Positions 25,787 through 36,846 of a DNA stretch of 64,000 nt are shown here, one piece after another (positions within the stretch are counted from its first letter, which is position 1; each line of letters begins with the position of its first letter). Below the pieces are notes generated by a model. It was given only the letters and a program-made list of their open reading frames with translations. It was not told where the DNA came from and searched no databases. The stretch lies in contig JACKOD010000001.1 in assembly GCA_024234505.1 (NCBI GenBank), positions 1 through 64,000 on the forward strand. The letters are read 5' to 3'. The stretch comes from Hahellaceae bacterium. Lineage in GTDB: Bacteria > Pseudomonadota > Gammaproteobacteria > Pseudomonadales > Oleiphilaceae. A program made the translations under genes and the position numbers.

Positions 25787-27196
25787 GTGATTATCCCCGT
25801 AATTTTGTCCGGTGGTTCAGGTACCCGTTTGTGGCCTCTTTCTCGTGAAGCCTATCCAAAGCAATTTCTTAAATTGGTAAACGATAAGAGCTTGTTGGGT
25901 GATACCGTGGCGCGTTTGGATGCGCTTGAGCATGTTGGGCATACCATTGTGGTTAGCAATGAAGAACATCGTTTTATGGTTGCCGCTTCAATGCAGGATC
26001 ACCAGCGATTGGGGAGCGGTACGATCATGCTGGAACCTGTCGGTCGTAATACCGCGCCAGCAATAGCGCTCGCAGCAATGAAAGCGTTGGAAGTTGATTC
26101 TGAAGCCGTGTTGTTGGTGATGCCTGCTGATCATGTGATTAAATCACCAGAGGTTTTTGCTAAAGAAGTGCTTGCTGGTGAAACAGCCGCCCGCGAAGGT
26201 AAGCTGGTCACATTCGGTATCGTGCCTGATGCAGCCCATACGGGTTATGGCTATATAAAGTCTGGTGCAAAACATGGCAGTTGGGCTGAGGTAGCTCAAT
26301 TTGTTGAAAAGCCTGATCAGGAAACAGCGCAGGCCTATGTGGCTTCCGGCGAGTATTACTGGAACAGCGGCATGTTTATGTTCACGGCTCGTCGTTATTT
26401 GGAGGAGTTAGGTAAATTCCGTCCTGATATGCTCGAAACCTGTGAGGTGACCTATTCAAAAAGCGTTGCGGATATGGATTTCATTCGTTTGGATAAGGCG
26501 AGTTTTGCTGCCTGTCCGGATGATTCTATCGATTACGCGGTCATGGAAAAAACCGATTCGGCCGTTGTCGTGCCGCTGGACGCAGGTTGGAGTGATGTGG
26601 GTTCCTGGTCGGCGCTGTGGGAAATTCACAATCAGGATGCCGAAGGAAACGTTTGTCGCGGTGATGTGATTGTTGAGGATGTCCATAATTCCTACATTCA
26701 TTCTGAGTCACGCCTGATTGCTGCGATTGGTTTGAATGATCATGTGATTGTTGAAACTGATGACGTGGTGCTGGTTGCGGATAAAAACCGTGTGCAGGAT
26801 GTTAAAAAGCTTGTTGCTCAGGTGAAGAGTCAGCAACGTGAGGAGCATCGTTTTCATAAAAAGGTTCATCGTCCCTGGGGGACTTACGAAGGGATTAGCC
26901 GCAGTGAACGTTTTCAGGTAAAACGGATTATGGTGAAGCCCGGTGCCAAGCTTTCTCTGCAGAAACATCATCACCGGGCGGAGCACTGGGTGGTGGTTTC
27001 TGGTACGGCGATTGTTACTCGCGGTGAGGATCAAATTATGCTGACGGAAGATCAGTCGACCTATATCCCACTAGGCATTGTGCATCGCCTTGAAAATCCT
27101 GGAGTGATACCCCTGGAAATTATCGAGGTACAAACCGGTAGCTATTTGGGAGAGGATGATATCGTTCGTTTTGAAGATACGTACGGTCGCTCCTAG
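25787..27196 (+). CDS. manC: Mannose-1-phosphate guanylyltransferase / mannose-6-phosphate isomerase
   Basis: Bifunctional enzyme (AlgA/WbpW/ManC type) making mannose-6-phosphate from fructose-6-phosphate and GDP-mannose from mannose-1-phosphate. The GTase motif GGSGTRLWPLSREAYPKQFL is in the first 27 residues; VMPADHVI, GYGYIK, FVEKPD and WNSGMFMF follow. The C-terminal cupin with isomerase activity carries RPWGTYEGI, FQVKRIMVKPGAKLSLQKHHHRAEHW and HRLENPG. Length of 469 residues is usual. GTG at 25787 has a perfect AGGAGG 6 bases upstream. No manB/algC phosphomannomutase is in the window, so that step must be encoded elsewhere. Base composition returns toward that of the housekeeping genes here. 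Confidence 0.95.
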   Translation: MIIPVILSGGSGTRLWPLSREAYPKQFLKLVNDKSLLGDTVARLDALEHVGHTIVVSNEEHRFMVAASMQDHQRLGSGTIMLEPVGRNTAPAIALAAMKALEVDSEAVLLVMPADHVIKSPEVFAKEVLAGETAAREGKLVTFGIVPDAAHTGYGYIKSGAKHGSWAEVAQFVEKPDQETAQAYVASGEYYWNSGMFMFTARRYLEELGKFRPDMLETCEVTYSKSVADMDFIRLDKASFAACPDDSIDYAVMEKTDSAVVVPLDAGWSDVGSWSALWEIHNQDAEGNVCRGDVIVEDVHNSYIHSESRLIAAIGLNDHVIVETDDVVLVADKNRVQDVKKLVAQVKSQQREEHRFHKKVHRPWGTYEGISRSERFQVKRIMVKPGAKLSLQKHHHRAEHWVVVSGTAIVTRGEDQIMLTEDQSTYIPLGIVHRLENPGVIPLEIIEVQTGSYLGEDDIVRFEDTYGRS

Positions 27197-27210
27197 TCCT
27201 GTTTGTTTGA

Positions 27211-27229
27211 GGGGCGTAGGCTACGCCCC
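27211..27229. terminator. GC-rich hairpin between convergent manC and slyX
   Basis: GGGGCGTAG and CTACGCCCC form an almost perfect palindrome 14 bases after the manC stop and just beyond the slyX stop on the other strand. No T-run follows on either strand, so termination would need a factor; the call rests on position and symmetry. Confidence 0.4.
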
Positions 27230-27246
27230 GCTCACCTTTAGGGCGT

Positions 27247-27465
27247 TTAATAGTGTGGAGGGGGGGCTTCTTCTGAATCAGGTTTGATATTTTCTTGTAA
27301 ACTGTTCATCTGGTTGCGTAGTATTCGGTTGGCTGACCAGAGGTTCTCCATGTCTCTTTGTTGTTTTGACAAAACGTTATTGAGCGTTGTGAGTAGATCG
27401 TCCTGAAATGCGACCCGCATTTCCAGCTCAATGATCCTTTGCTCCATTTCTTCACATGAGTTCAT
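27247..27465 (-). CDS. slyX: SlyX-family protein
   Basis: A 72-residue acidic coiled-coil protein. The pattern MEQRIIELEMRVAFQDDLLTTLNNVLSKQQRDMENL matches SlyX, followed by a short proline-rich tail ending APPPHY, a typical SlyX C-terminus. Biochemical role is unknown; the gene was first noted next to slyD in E. coli. It is a single gene here, convergent with manC. Confidence 0.88.
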   Translation of the reverse strand: MNSCEEMEQRIIELEMRVAFQDDLLTTLNNVLSKQQRDMENLWSANRILRNQMNSLQENIKPDSEEAPPPHY

Positions 27466-27830
27466 CTGTATTTCCGGAATTATTTGGTGATGATGGCGTC
27501 GTTTTTTTCGGCTTAAGTCGTAAGCAGTCGGCAGGTATGCGAAAAATTTGCTATTATTCTAATCTGTGAGCGCCCATAAATATAATCGTATTTGCCTTCG
27601 TAAGTGCTTACGTCTGCATTGGCCGTTTATTTTCATGCTGTGTAACGGATGTTAAGTCAGGATGATTTTTCATGCCTGGTCTGGAATATTTGACTGGTGC
27701 ATATATGTAAATTGAGTTTGCAGAGGGGTTTGTCCGGAGTTTGGTCGTCTGTATGTAGTATTACATCTGGCTTTGGATATCAGGGTTAATTTGTTGAGTT
27801 TGGTGAATTTTAATGAGTAGAGGTAATTTG
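27466..27830. other. Long divergent intergenic region upstream of the cold-shock gene
   Basis: No gene is apparent. A TATAAT lies at 27581-27586 about 245 bases before the cold-shock start, without a convincing -35. If used, it would give a long 5' untranslated leader, as known for cspA-type mRNAs. A small perfect palindrome CGTAAG-TG-CTTACG lies at 27599-27612. Neither is strong enough to name. Confidence 0.3.
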
Positions 27831-28319
27831 ATGAAGTCTGTTAGTCAGGGGATGTTAGTGGCGATACCTGCATCCGTATTATGGATGTTTTTGTTGTTTC
27901 TGATTGCTGGTGATGCGTTGATTATTCAGGGGATGGAGTCTGGCAACGATGGTGCGGTGTCGAGATTGCTGGGATTTTTGGGTACAGGTAAGGGTATCGG
28001 AGCTTATGTTGTTTCGGTGTTAGTCGTGGTTGCTTCTGTGGCGATCGTGGCTGGCATGGGTACCGGAACTCGGGTCATCGAGGAAGATGATCTTGATGAC
28101 AACGCGGTCGAAGGTGCTGAGACTGGTACAGTGAAGTGGTTTAATGTCAATAAGGGATTTGGTTTCATTACGCGGGAATCCGGCGAAGATGTGTTTGTGC
28201 ATTTTCGGTCAATTCGCGGGCGTGGCCGTCGCTCCTTAAAGCAGGGTGAGCGTGTTCGTTTTGATGTGACGCAAGGCGATAAAGGGCTTCAGGCGGAGAA
28301 TGTTTCCATCTTAAAGTAG
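27831..28319 (+). CDS. Membrane-anchored cold-shock domain protein
   Basis: About 162 residues. Two hydrophobic helices come first: [18 protein letters not shown], then after a loop [19 protein letters not shown]. An acidic linker ([14 protein letters not shown]) leads to a complete C-terminal cold-shock domain of about 65 residues with [16 protein letters not shown] (RNP1 KGFGFI) and DVFVHF (RNP2), ending [20 protein letters not shown]. Cold-shock domains bind single-stranded RNA or DNA. The helices should hold this one at the inner membrane with the domain in the cytoplasm (inference). ATG 27831 is preferred because AGAGGT lies 6 bases upstream; ATG 27813 would add six residues. A strong terminator follows. 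Confidence 0.85.
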   Translation: MKSVSQGMLVAIPASVLWMFLLFLIAGDALIIQGMESGNDGAVSRLLGFLGTGKGIGAYVVSVLVVVASVAIVAGMGTGTRVIEEDDLDDNAVEGAETGTVKWFNVNKGFGFITRESGEDVFVHFRSIRGRGRRSLKQGERVRFDVTQGDKGLQAENVSILK

Positions 28320-28330
28320 TTTTTAGTTAT

Positions 28331-28361
28331 GAAAAAGCCCAAGGACTCGGGCTTTTTCACT
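28331..28361 (+). terminator. Rho-independent terminator after the cold-shock gene
   Basis: GAAAAAGCCC and GGGCTTTTTC arms with an 8-base loop, 11 bases after the stop; the T-run lies within the right arm. It separates the gene from the convergent acyltransferase. Confidence 0.8.
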
Positions 28362-28411
28362 TACCTCTCGTTGTTTTCGACGAAGGCTGTGCGTCATTCA
28401 GAATTTAGATA

Positions 28412-29164
28412 TCAAATCACTTTATTGCCAAACAAGTCACGCCATACAGTTTTAACTGAGTCTGGGTATCCTTTGTCGAAATGTCGTGGCCATGGGTATG
28501 CACTTAATTCTGGGTGCTCTCGCAATTTTATAGAAGCTGCTTCACAAATTTCTTTGGCTGGATTTCCAGCAACCAGCATTCCTGCTCGCACATCTCTATT
28601 TACCAGACTATGCGCACCTACTAAGGTGTGCTCGTGAACAGTAATGCCCGGAAGTATAACGGCCATAGTGGATATGATTGCATAATCTTTAATGGTTACG
28701 CCTAGCATTGTCTCGCTAGGTGGGTGGGGGTCATTTGTTAACACTACATAAGGAAATATCCATATATAGTTTCCAATTCTAGAGTTTTTTCCAATATGTA
28801 CGTTGCTATGTGTTCTTACATAATCACCGATGATGCAGTCGCCTTGTATATCGGATAAGGTTCCTATCTGCAAATTTATGCCCGCCTGAGTATTTTCTCG
28901 TACGGTAACTCTATGACCGGTTGTCAGCTTGTCTTTAAAAATTGAGCCTGCATAGAACAAACTATGAGATCTTATTAGTGAGTCATTGCCTATAATAAGT
29001 GGCTTATTAGTGGCTAGTGCGGTTGGATAACCGATTTCGCAAAAGCCTTCGATAGTCGTGTTATCACCGATAACTACATTATCGTGAATTACTGAAAAGT
29101 GCCCTATTTTGACGTTTTTGCCCAGCTTTGCTTGTGGGCTAACAATCGCTGTATTGTGAATCAT
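28412..29164 (-). CDS. Left-handed beta-helix (hexapeptide repeat) acyltransferase, possibly sugar N-acetyltransferase
   Basis: A 250-residue protein built of hexapeptide repeats: IHNTAIVSPQAKLGKNVKIG and DNVVIGDNTTIEGFCEIG at the start, then IGDYVRTHSNVHIGKNSRIG, and a C-terminal end VTIKDYAIISTMAVILPG, HTLVGAHSLVNRDV and GNPAKEI. The LTNDPHPPS loop before the last coil is frequent in acetyl-CoA dependent sugar acetyltransferases such as QdtC/FdtC and WbbJ types. The pathway ketoisomerase-aminotransferase at 18.5-20.0 kb lacks its acetyltransferase, so this gene is a candidate (inference). AAGGAAG precedes ATG 29164. The gene is AT-rich like the polysaccharide block and unlike the dap genes behind it. 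O-acetyltransferase activity is the main alternative. Confidence 0.8.
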   Translation of the reverse strand: MIHNTAIVSPQAKLGKNVKIGHFSVIHDNVVIGDNTTIEGFCEIGYPTALATNKPLIIGNDSLIRSHSLFYAGSIFKDKLTTGHRVTVRENTQAGINLQIGTLSDIQGDCIIGDYVRTHSNVHIGKNSRIGNYIWIFPYVVLTNDPHPPSETMLGVTIKDYAIISTMAVILPGITVHEHTLVGAHSLVNRDVRAGMLVAGNPAKEICEAASIKLREHPELSAYPWPRHFDKGYPDSVKTVWRDLFGNKVI

Positions 29165-29289
29165 AATGCTTCCTTTTCAATTTGAATTAATTGCTATCAG
29201 ATCGGAGACTACTGCTTTTTATCATAGGGCTTAATTCACTATAAATCTCTTAGTAATACAAGTTGAATTACTTTAACTGTAATGTCTCT

Positions 29290-29697
29290 TTATATATCCC
29301 AGCGTACCTGGGTTTTCCCGTCTTCAGTGACCTTCCACCAGCGTTCATCGTCAGGATTTTCTTCTTCTTCCCAGCTTGAGACGGCGCAACGAGTTTCTCG
29401 CTTCAATGCGCTCGATGCCGATAGCGCACATTCCAGATCGTTCTTCCACGGTGTGTTTGGAGAATTGAGCCAAAGGCTGCTGAACTTTTTGACCGCGTTG
29501 ACAACGAGCAGAAAGGGAATCTGTGCCTGGTTTGACTGTAGTTCGCCTTTGATATGCGCGGATGATTGTTCCAGAATTTTGACGTCCGTGCCGATCGTTT
29601 GAAGCCAGCTGAGCGTCGCTTGGGGATCGCAATCTTTGATATAAATTTCGATATCCGGTGTGCGATCGTTCAGTTTGTTTGCTTCTTCGTGCGTCAT
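29290..29697 (-). CDS. Conserved hypothetical protein, 135 residues
   Basis: Not recognised as a named family. The protein is soluble, acidic and rich in Trp: IEIYIKDCDPQATLSWLQTIG, LLVVNAVKKFSSLWLNSPNTPWKNDLECA, and a C-terminal WWKVTEDGKTQVRWDI. It lacks a signal peptide and membrane segments. It lies downstream of an 86-residue membrane protein in the dap gene string, with 79 bases between them. Codon use resembles the dap genes. A link to DAP metabolism is not shown by the sequence. Confidence 0.65.
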   Translation of the reverse strand: MTHEEANKLNDRTPDIEIYIKDCDPQATLSWLQTIGTDVKILEQSSAHIKGELQSNQAQIPFLLVVNAVKKFSSLWLNSPNTPWKNDLECALSASSALKRETRCAVSSWEEEENPDDERWWKVTEDGKTQVRWDI

Positions 29698-29776
29698 AGT
29701 GGGGTCGCCAATGGAATCAGGTTTTATTTATGTTGGATTTGTGAGCGTTCGGTTCGTCTGGTCATCGTTAAATGGG

Positions 29777-30037
29777 TTAATCATTGGAGCGAGAGAAACG
29801 CTTAATGCGTTCTTTGAGCAGGCCCCAATAGCCACCCGCCGCAAGGACAATTCCGGCACTGATTATAATCATGGCGCCTGCTGCAAACAGCTCCTGGTTC
29901 AGAGAGGGGGGCAGGTAAATATGGCTGGCGACAATAGCGAACAATCCGCCCATCGCCAGCAGCCCACCCACAAGAAAGCGTCGAAAATGATGTAATTGTT
30001 CATCTTCTGCGCGTTTTTGTCGAGTAAGCGATTTCAT
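29777..30037 (-). CDS. Small two-helix membrane protein, 86 residues
   Basis: Not recognised. A basic N-terminus (MKSLTRQKRAEDEQLHHFRRF) precedes two hydrophobic segments, LVGGLLAMGGLFAIVASHIYL and LFAAGAMIIISAGIVLAAGGYWGLL, and a basic C-terminal tail KERIKRFSRSND. This predicts a hairpin in the inner membrane with both ends inside. It starts 12 bases after dapE on the same strand and is likely cotranscribed with it. Confidence 0.65.
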   Translation of the reverse strand: MKSLTRQKRAEDEQLHHFRRFLVGGLLAMGGLFAIVASHIYLPPSLNQELFAAGAMIIISAGIVLAAGGYWGLLKERIKRFSRSND

Positions 30038-30049
30038 AAAGAGTAGCCG

Positions 30050-32238
<2,189 letters not shown>

Positions 32239-32309
32239 GATAAATCCGATTCCTTATTCAAATACGGTTAAATAGAACACAGTGTGACAATTGTATAGGT
32301 TAGGGTAAT

Positions 32310-32684
32310 TTAGTGCGCGTTTGATGCGAAAAAAGCCTGCCATTGCTCCGCTGCAAAACCGGCTAAAATCTGATGGCCTTTAATCAGAATAGGCCGCTTA
32401 ATTAATGAGGGCTGCGCTACCATCGTCGCAATCGCTGAGTGCTCGTCCATGGTATTTCGTACGCTTTCGTCCAGCTTGCGCCACGTGGTTCCCTTACGAT
32501 TTACGACGGTTTCCCATCCCAGTTGTTCGACCCAGTCTGCGAGTATCGCTTGGGGAGCCCCTGATTTTTTGTAATCATGGAATTCGTAAGGAATGTTGTT
32601 TTCGTTGAGCCAGGCAAACGCCTTTTTCATGGTGTCGCAGTTTTTGATGCCGTAAATAGTCACGGTGTTTGTCTTTGCGGTCAT
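32310..32684 (-). CDS. ArsC/Spx-family thioredoxin-fold protein (YffB-like)
   Basis: A 124-residue protein of the arsenate reductase-like group. VTIYGIKNCDTMKKAFAWLNE contains the single active-site Cys in the form NCDT found in YffB-type proteins, followed by YEFHDYKKSGAP and RPILIKGHQILAGF. It lacks further cysteines of true arsenate reductases. The gene is regularly found between dapC and dapD in pseudomonads, an arrangement seen here too; its biochemical role there is unknown. Confidence 0.9.
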   Translation of the reverse strand: MTAKTNTVTIYGIKNCDTMKKAFAWLNENNIPYEFHDYKKSGAPQAILADWVEQLGWETVVNRKGTTWRKLDESVRNTMDEHSAIATMVAQPSLIKRPILIKGHQILAGFAAEQWQAFFASNAH

Positions 32685-32721
32685 GTTTTAGCCCTTTTTA
32701 TTGCTGCTTGCCATCTGGTCA

Positions 32722-33942
32722 CTAAACCGAAATCGCCGAGTCTTTCGGCACTGTCAGTGCTTTGGTGAAATCTCTAATGCGTTTGGCTGCTTCGATGCAT
32801 TCCTCTACCGATGCCACCAGTGCGAGCCGGATCCGTTGCTCGCCGGGGTTTTCGCCAAGGATTGTGCGGGATAAAAACTGTCCCGGAAGGACGGTGACAT
32901 TTTTTTCCTGAAATAGCCTTTGTGCAAAATCAATGTCGGAAATCGGGGTTTTTGGCCAAAGGTAAAAGCTGGCATCGGATTGATCGACTTCGAGCGCTTC
33001 CTGCAATATCGGGAGAACCGCTGCAAATTTTTGCCGATACAGATCTCTGTTTTGTTTTACGTGTGTTTCGTCATTCCAGGCCGCGATGCTGGCAAGTTGT
33101 GTTGGAATGGGCATGGCCGCACCGTGGTAGGTTCGGTATTGAAGATAGCGTGCCAGCAGTGTGGCATCCCCTGCCACAAAGCCTGAGCGTAAACCGGGCA
33201 GGTTGGATCGTTTTGACAGGCTATGGAATACGACGCAGCGAGCATAATCTTCCCGGCCCAGACTTTGACAGGCTTGGAGCAGCCCGACGGGAGGGCGAGA
33301 CTCATCGCAGTAGATTTCAGAATAACATTCGTCTGAGGCGATGATGAAATCGTGTTTATCTGCCATTGCGATCAGTTTGTGTAATGTCTGTTCAGGGATG
33401 ACACTGCCGGTGGGGTTGCCGGGAGAGCAGATAAAAAGTAGCTGGCATTTATCCCAGATGTCTGCAGATACTGTATCAAAGTCAGGTAAAAAGCCCTGAT
33501 CTTGCCGACAAGGTAAAAAGTGGGGATGTGCCCCGGCCAATATCGCTGCACCTTCATAAATCTGATAAAAAGGGTTGGGGCTGACAACCAGAGCATCACG
33601 GGTGCGGTCTATCACCGCTTGTGTAAATGAGAACAAAGCTTCGCGCGTGCCTGAAACGGGTAATACTTGCGATTCCGGACATACCCTGTTCAGGTGAAAG
33701 CGTTTCATGGCCCAGTTTGCGATGCTTTCCCGGAGTTCCGGCAGCCCCTTGGTTGTGGGATAGATGGCCAGTTTTCCCAGATTGCGTTGCAATGCTTCGA
33801 GCACAAAGGCAGGGCTGGTGTGTTTGGGTTCCCCGATAGAGAGTGCAATAGGGGCCAGGCCGACATTGGGCTGGATGCCATGCTTTAGTGTGGTTAGCTT
33901 TTCAAATGGGTAGGGCTGTAAGTTGCGTAAGTCCGGATTCAT
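32722..33942 (-). CDS. dapC: N-succinyldiaminopimelate aminotransferase
   Basis: PLP enzyme of fold type I converting N-succinyl-2-amino-6-ketopimelate to N-succinyl-LL-diaminopimelate. Features: N-terminal LRNLQPYPFEKL typical of DapC, LPVSGTREALFSF, VVSPNPFYQIYEGA, LFICSPGNPTGSVI, IASDECYSEIY, and the PLP lysine in VVFHSLSKRSNLPGLRSGFV. Length of 406 fits. GAAGGAAG precedes the ATG. It lies downstream of glnD in the conserved pseudomonad order. Confidence 0.94.
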   Translation of the reverse strand: MNPDLRNLQPYPFEKLTTLKHGIQPNVGLAPIALSIGEPKHTSPAFVLEALQRNLGKLAIYPTTKGLPELRESIANWAMKRFHLNRVCPESQVLPVSGTREALFSFTQAVIDRTRDALVVSPNPFYQIYEGAAILAGAHPHFLPCRQDQGFLPDFDTVSADIWDKCQLLFICSPGNPTGSVIPEQTLHKLIAMADKHDFIIASDECYSEIYCDESRPPVGLLQACQSLGREDYARCVVFHSLSKRSNLPGLRSGFVAGDATLLARYLQYRTYHGAAMPIPTQLASIAAWNDETHVKQNRDLYRQKFAAVLPILQEALEVDQSDASFYLWPKTPISDIDFAQRLFQEKNVTVLPGQFLSRTILGENPGEQRIRLALVASVEECIEAAKRIRDFTKALTVPKDSAISV

Positions 33943-34065
33943 TCGGCTTCCTTCATATTCTCTAACGATATCAGCAAGCTTTCCCTCCTGAGGTTTGTGG
34001 CAGAGAAGCGGCTAAGCATAGTTGTCGATTCAAGCAAATTATGGGTTAGTCATCTGTCCTGCGTT

Positions 34066-36768
34066 TCAGCTGGCGAGTACCTGTTCGTCCAACGCTGTAC
34101 AGATCTGCAACTGTAGTTTGGAACATAAGTCGGGATCACTTAAAGGCTGGCCTTGTGCGTCGGTAATAAAGAATACGTCTTCTACGCGTTCGCCGAGTGT
34201 TGCAATCCGGGCATTGACCAGATTTACATTGTTTTCGAGCAGAATACGGCCAACGCGCGCCAGTAGTCCGGGGCGATCGGGGGTGATGACTTCCATGAGT
34301 GTGCGTTGGTGAATCATGTCGTTACTGAAGGTCACTTCCGTTGGAAAGGCGAAGTGTTTCAGTTGACGCGGAGTCCGACGCAAGATAATTTCCGGGTAAT
34401 CGTCGGGATCATCCAGTTCTTCAATCAATCGCTCTCGCACGCGGAGCTTTCGTTGAGGATCGTTGGCCAACGGTTGGTTGCGTTCATCCAGAATAACAAA
34501 GTTGCTCAGCGCACAGTGGCCGGTACTGGCATGAATGCGAGCATTGACGATATTCAGGTTCAGTTGTTCGAGCACGGCGGTCGTGGCGGCAAACAGGTCT
34601 TTGCGCAATCTTGAATAGACCATAATCTGGGTATATCCATCGCCCATATTGCCCTGGACATCTTTAATCAGGACTAACGGTTGATCGCTGGAGGCGTGTC
34701 GAATGATGGATGCGGTCTGCCATGCGATTTCTGCTGTGGAGTCCTGTAAAAAGTAGTCGTCCTCCAGTGTGTCCCACAGAGAATCAATATCGTCGTCTAC
34801 GAAATTCTCTGCATAGAGCAGATCCAGAGCTTCCGCTTTGGTGGCTGCAATCCAGTCGTCTCTGTTGATGGGATTATCGATGCCGCGCCTCAGGGCGCGT
34901 TTGGCTTCGATATAAAGCTGGCGTAGAAGCGAAGCGCGCCAGGTATTCCAGAGGCTGGGGTTCGTGGCGGCAATATCGGTGACGGTCAGAATATAAAGGT
35001 AGTCCAGGTGCACCTGACTTGGAATAAGCTTGGCAAAGGCGTGGATAACATCCGGATCCACGATGTCTTTGCGCTGAGCGGTCATCGACATGAGCAGGTG
35101 ATTTTGTACCAGCCAGGCGACCAGTTGAGTGTCGCGCTGACTGAGGTGATGTTGCTGGCAGAAGTCTACGACATCCGTTGCGCCCAGTGTGGAGTGATCA
35201 CCTCCCCGCCCTTTGCCGATATCGTGGTAAAATCCGGCAATATATAAAAGTTCCTGCTTGGGAATACGATGTATCAGGCGCGAAGCAAGAGGGAAGTCCT
35301 TATTTGCATCCGGATCTTTGAGTTTTACCATGTTTTTGACCACGCGAAGCGTGTGTGCATCCACGGTATAAGCATGAAACAAATCGTGTTGCATTTGTCC
35401 GATGATTCGACCAAATTCGGGTAGGTAGCGTCCCAGCACATTGTAGCGTTTCATGTATGACAGTGTTTCATGCAGCGCGTGGGGCGTTTTGAAAATTTCC
35501 ATAAACAGGGTAGTAACGGCGAGATTTTTACGGAAATTTTTGTCGATCAGGTGGCGATGTGCGCGAAGGGATCGAATCGTGGTGGCTCGTATGCCTTTGA
35601 TTTGCGGGTTTTGTGCCATGAGGAGAAAGATCTCCATCATTGTATAAGGCGTTTGCGCAAATATTTGTGGATTAATGACTTCAATATAACGATTGCGGGT
35701 CTGGAAGCGGCGGTTCAGTGGCTGGACTTCTTCTTCGTCGCCATTGCGTAAAATGGCTTCATCAAAGTGTTGCAGAATCACGTCAGTCAACTCTGCCAGC
35801 CCGAGAACGGTCCGGTAATACTTCTGCATCATGCGCTCGACGCCAAGTTTCTCGTCGTTATCTTTATAGCCGAGCACCTCGGCCAGTTTGCGCTGATAGT
35901 CAAAAAGTAACCGGTTTTCATTGCGTCCGGCGAGCATTTGTAACCCGTAACGGAGTTTCCATAAAAAGGTTTCGCCATTGCGGAGGATTTTGTATTCCTC
36001 ATCGGTGAGGAAGTCAAAGCGGGTGAGTTGAGAAGTACAGCTCAACCCAAAATGGCGTTTTGTAATCCAGCCAATTGTCTGGATGTCTCTAAGTGTCCCC
36101 GGTGAAGCCTTTATGTTGGGTTCGAGGTTGTATTCTGTGTCGCTGTATTTTTCATGTCGTAAACGCTGCTCTTCACGTTTGGCCATAAAATAAGCGCGGT
36201 CGCTACAAACTTCATCGGAATAGATGCGGATACTCAACTGGTGGCAGAGTTCCGGGTTTCCCGAAATCGTACGGGTTTCCAGTAAATTGGTTGCGATGGT
36301 GATATCTTCCCTGGCATTCTGAACGCACTCTTCAACCGTGCGTACGCTATGTCCTATATCGAGACGAAGATCCCATAGCAGGGTGATAAAGCTGGTGAGG
36401 GTGTCTCCAAGATCGGATGAGATCTCATCTCGTGCCAAAATGAGCAGGTCGATATCCGAAAAGGGATGAAGTTCGCCCCGACCATAGCCGCCCACCGCAA
36501 CCAGACTCAATTCATTATCGGTACCCCAGTCAAAGCGCTGCCACAATAATGCAAGAATCTGATCCATAAACCAGGATCGGCAGTGCACCAGCTCGCGGGT
36601 CTTATGCCGGTCGAGATAATACTGGTTTAGCCATTGAGAAAATGAACTCAGCGCATTGCGAATGGTGGGTATGGGTCGATTTGACGCCAAAAGTTGTTGA
36701 TGCACGGCTGCCGGAGATAGTTCCGGATGCTGCTCCAGCAGGTTGGTCAGAGAATTTCGCAATGCCAT
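34066..36768 (-). CDS. glnD: Bifunctional uridylyltransferase/uridylyl-removing enzyme
   Basis: Nitrogen sensor that uridylylates PII (GlnB/GlnK) under nitrogen limitation and removes UMP when glutamine is high. Domains in order: nucleotidyltransferase with VGGYGRGELHPFSDIDLLIL (Gly93 onward, metal Asp105 and Asp107), a central linker, the HD hydrolase domain with YIAGFYHDIGKGRGGDHSTLG, and two C-terminal ACT domains (ILDERNQPLANDP region and LMEVITPDRPGLLARVGRIL). Length of 900 residues is standard. It lies between map and dapC, as in Pseudomonas. Confidence 0.96.
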   Translation of the reverse strand: MALRNSLTNLLEQHPELSPAAVHQQLLASNRPIPTIRNALSSFSQWLNQYYLDRHKTRELVHCRSWFMDQILALLWQRFDWGTDNELSLVAVGGYGRGELHPFSDIDLLILARDEISSDLGDTLTSFITLLWDLRLDIGHSVRTVEECVQNAREDITIATNLLETRTISGNPELCHQLSIRIYSDEVCSDRAYFMAKREEQRLRHEKYSDTEYNLEPNIKASPGTLRDIQTIGWITKRHFGLSCTSQLTRFDFLTDEEYKILRNGETFLWKLRYGLQMLAGRNENRLLFDYQRKLAEVLGYKDNDEKLGVERMMQKYYRTVLGLAELTDVILQHFDEAILRNGDEEEVQPLNRRFQTRNRYIEVINPQIFAQTPYTMMEIFLLMAQNPQIKGIRATTIRSLRAHRHLIDKNFRKNLAVTTLFMEIFKTPHALHETLSYMKRYNVLGRYLPEFGRIIGQMQHDLFHAYTVDAHTLRVVKNMVKLKDPDANKDFPLASRLIHRIPKQELLYIAGFYHDIGKGRGGDHSTLGATDVVDFCQQHHLSQRDTQLVAWLVQNHLLMSMTAQRKDIVDPDVIHAFAKLIPSQVHLDYLYILTVTDIAATNPSLWNTWRASLLRQLYIEAKRALRRGIDNPINRDDWIAATKAEALDLLYAENFVDDDIDSLWDTLEDDYFLQDSTAEIAWQTASIIRHASSDQPLVLIKDVQGNMGDGYTQIMVYSRLRKDLFAATTAVLEQLNLNIVNARIHASTGHCALSNFVILDERNQPLANDPQRKLRVRERLIEELDDPDDYPEIILRRTPRQLKHFAFPTEVTFSNDMIHQRTLMEVITPDRPGLLARVGRILLENNVNLVNARIATLGERVEDVFFITDAQGQPLSDPDLCSKLQLQICTALDEQVLAS

Positions 36769-36846
36769 AGTGGTTGTCAGGTCGCCTGGTTTGTTGGGGC
36801 TCTGAAAAAGATGAGCCGGGACTCCGGAAAGTTCCCGGGCATGTGC

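Noticed and set aside
32310..32684. Arsenate resistance gene
   Set aside because: Only one active-site Cys and the YffB-type motif; the position in the dap string points to the ArsC-like family and not to true arsenate reductase.
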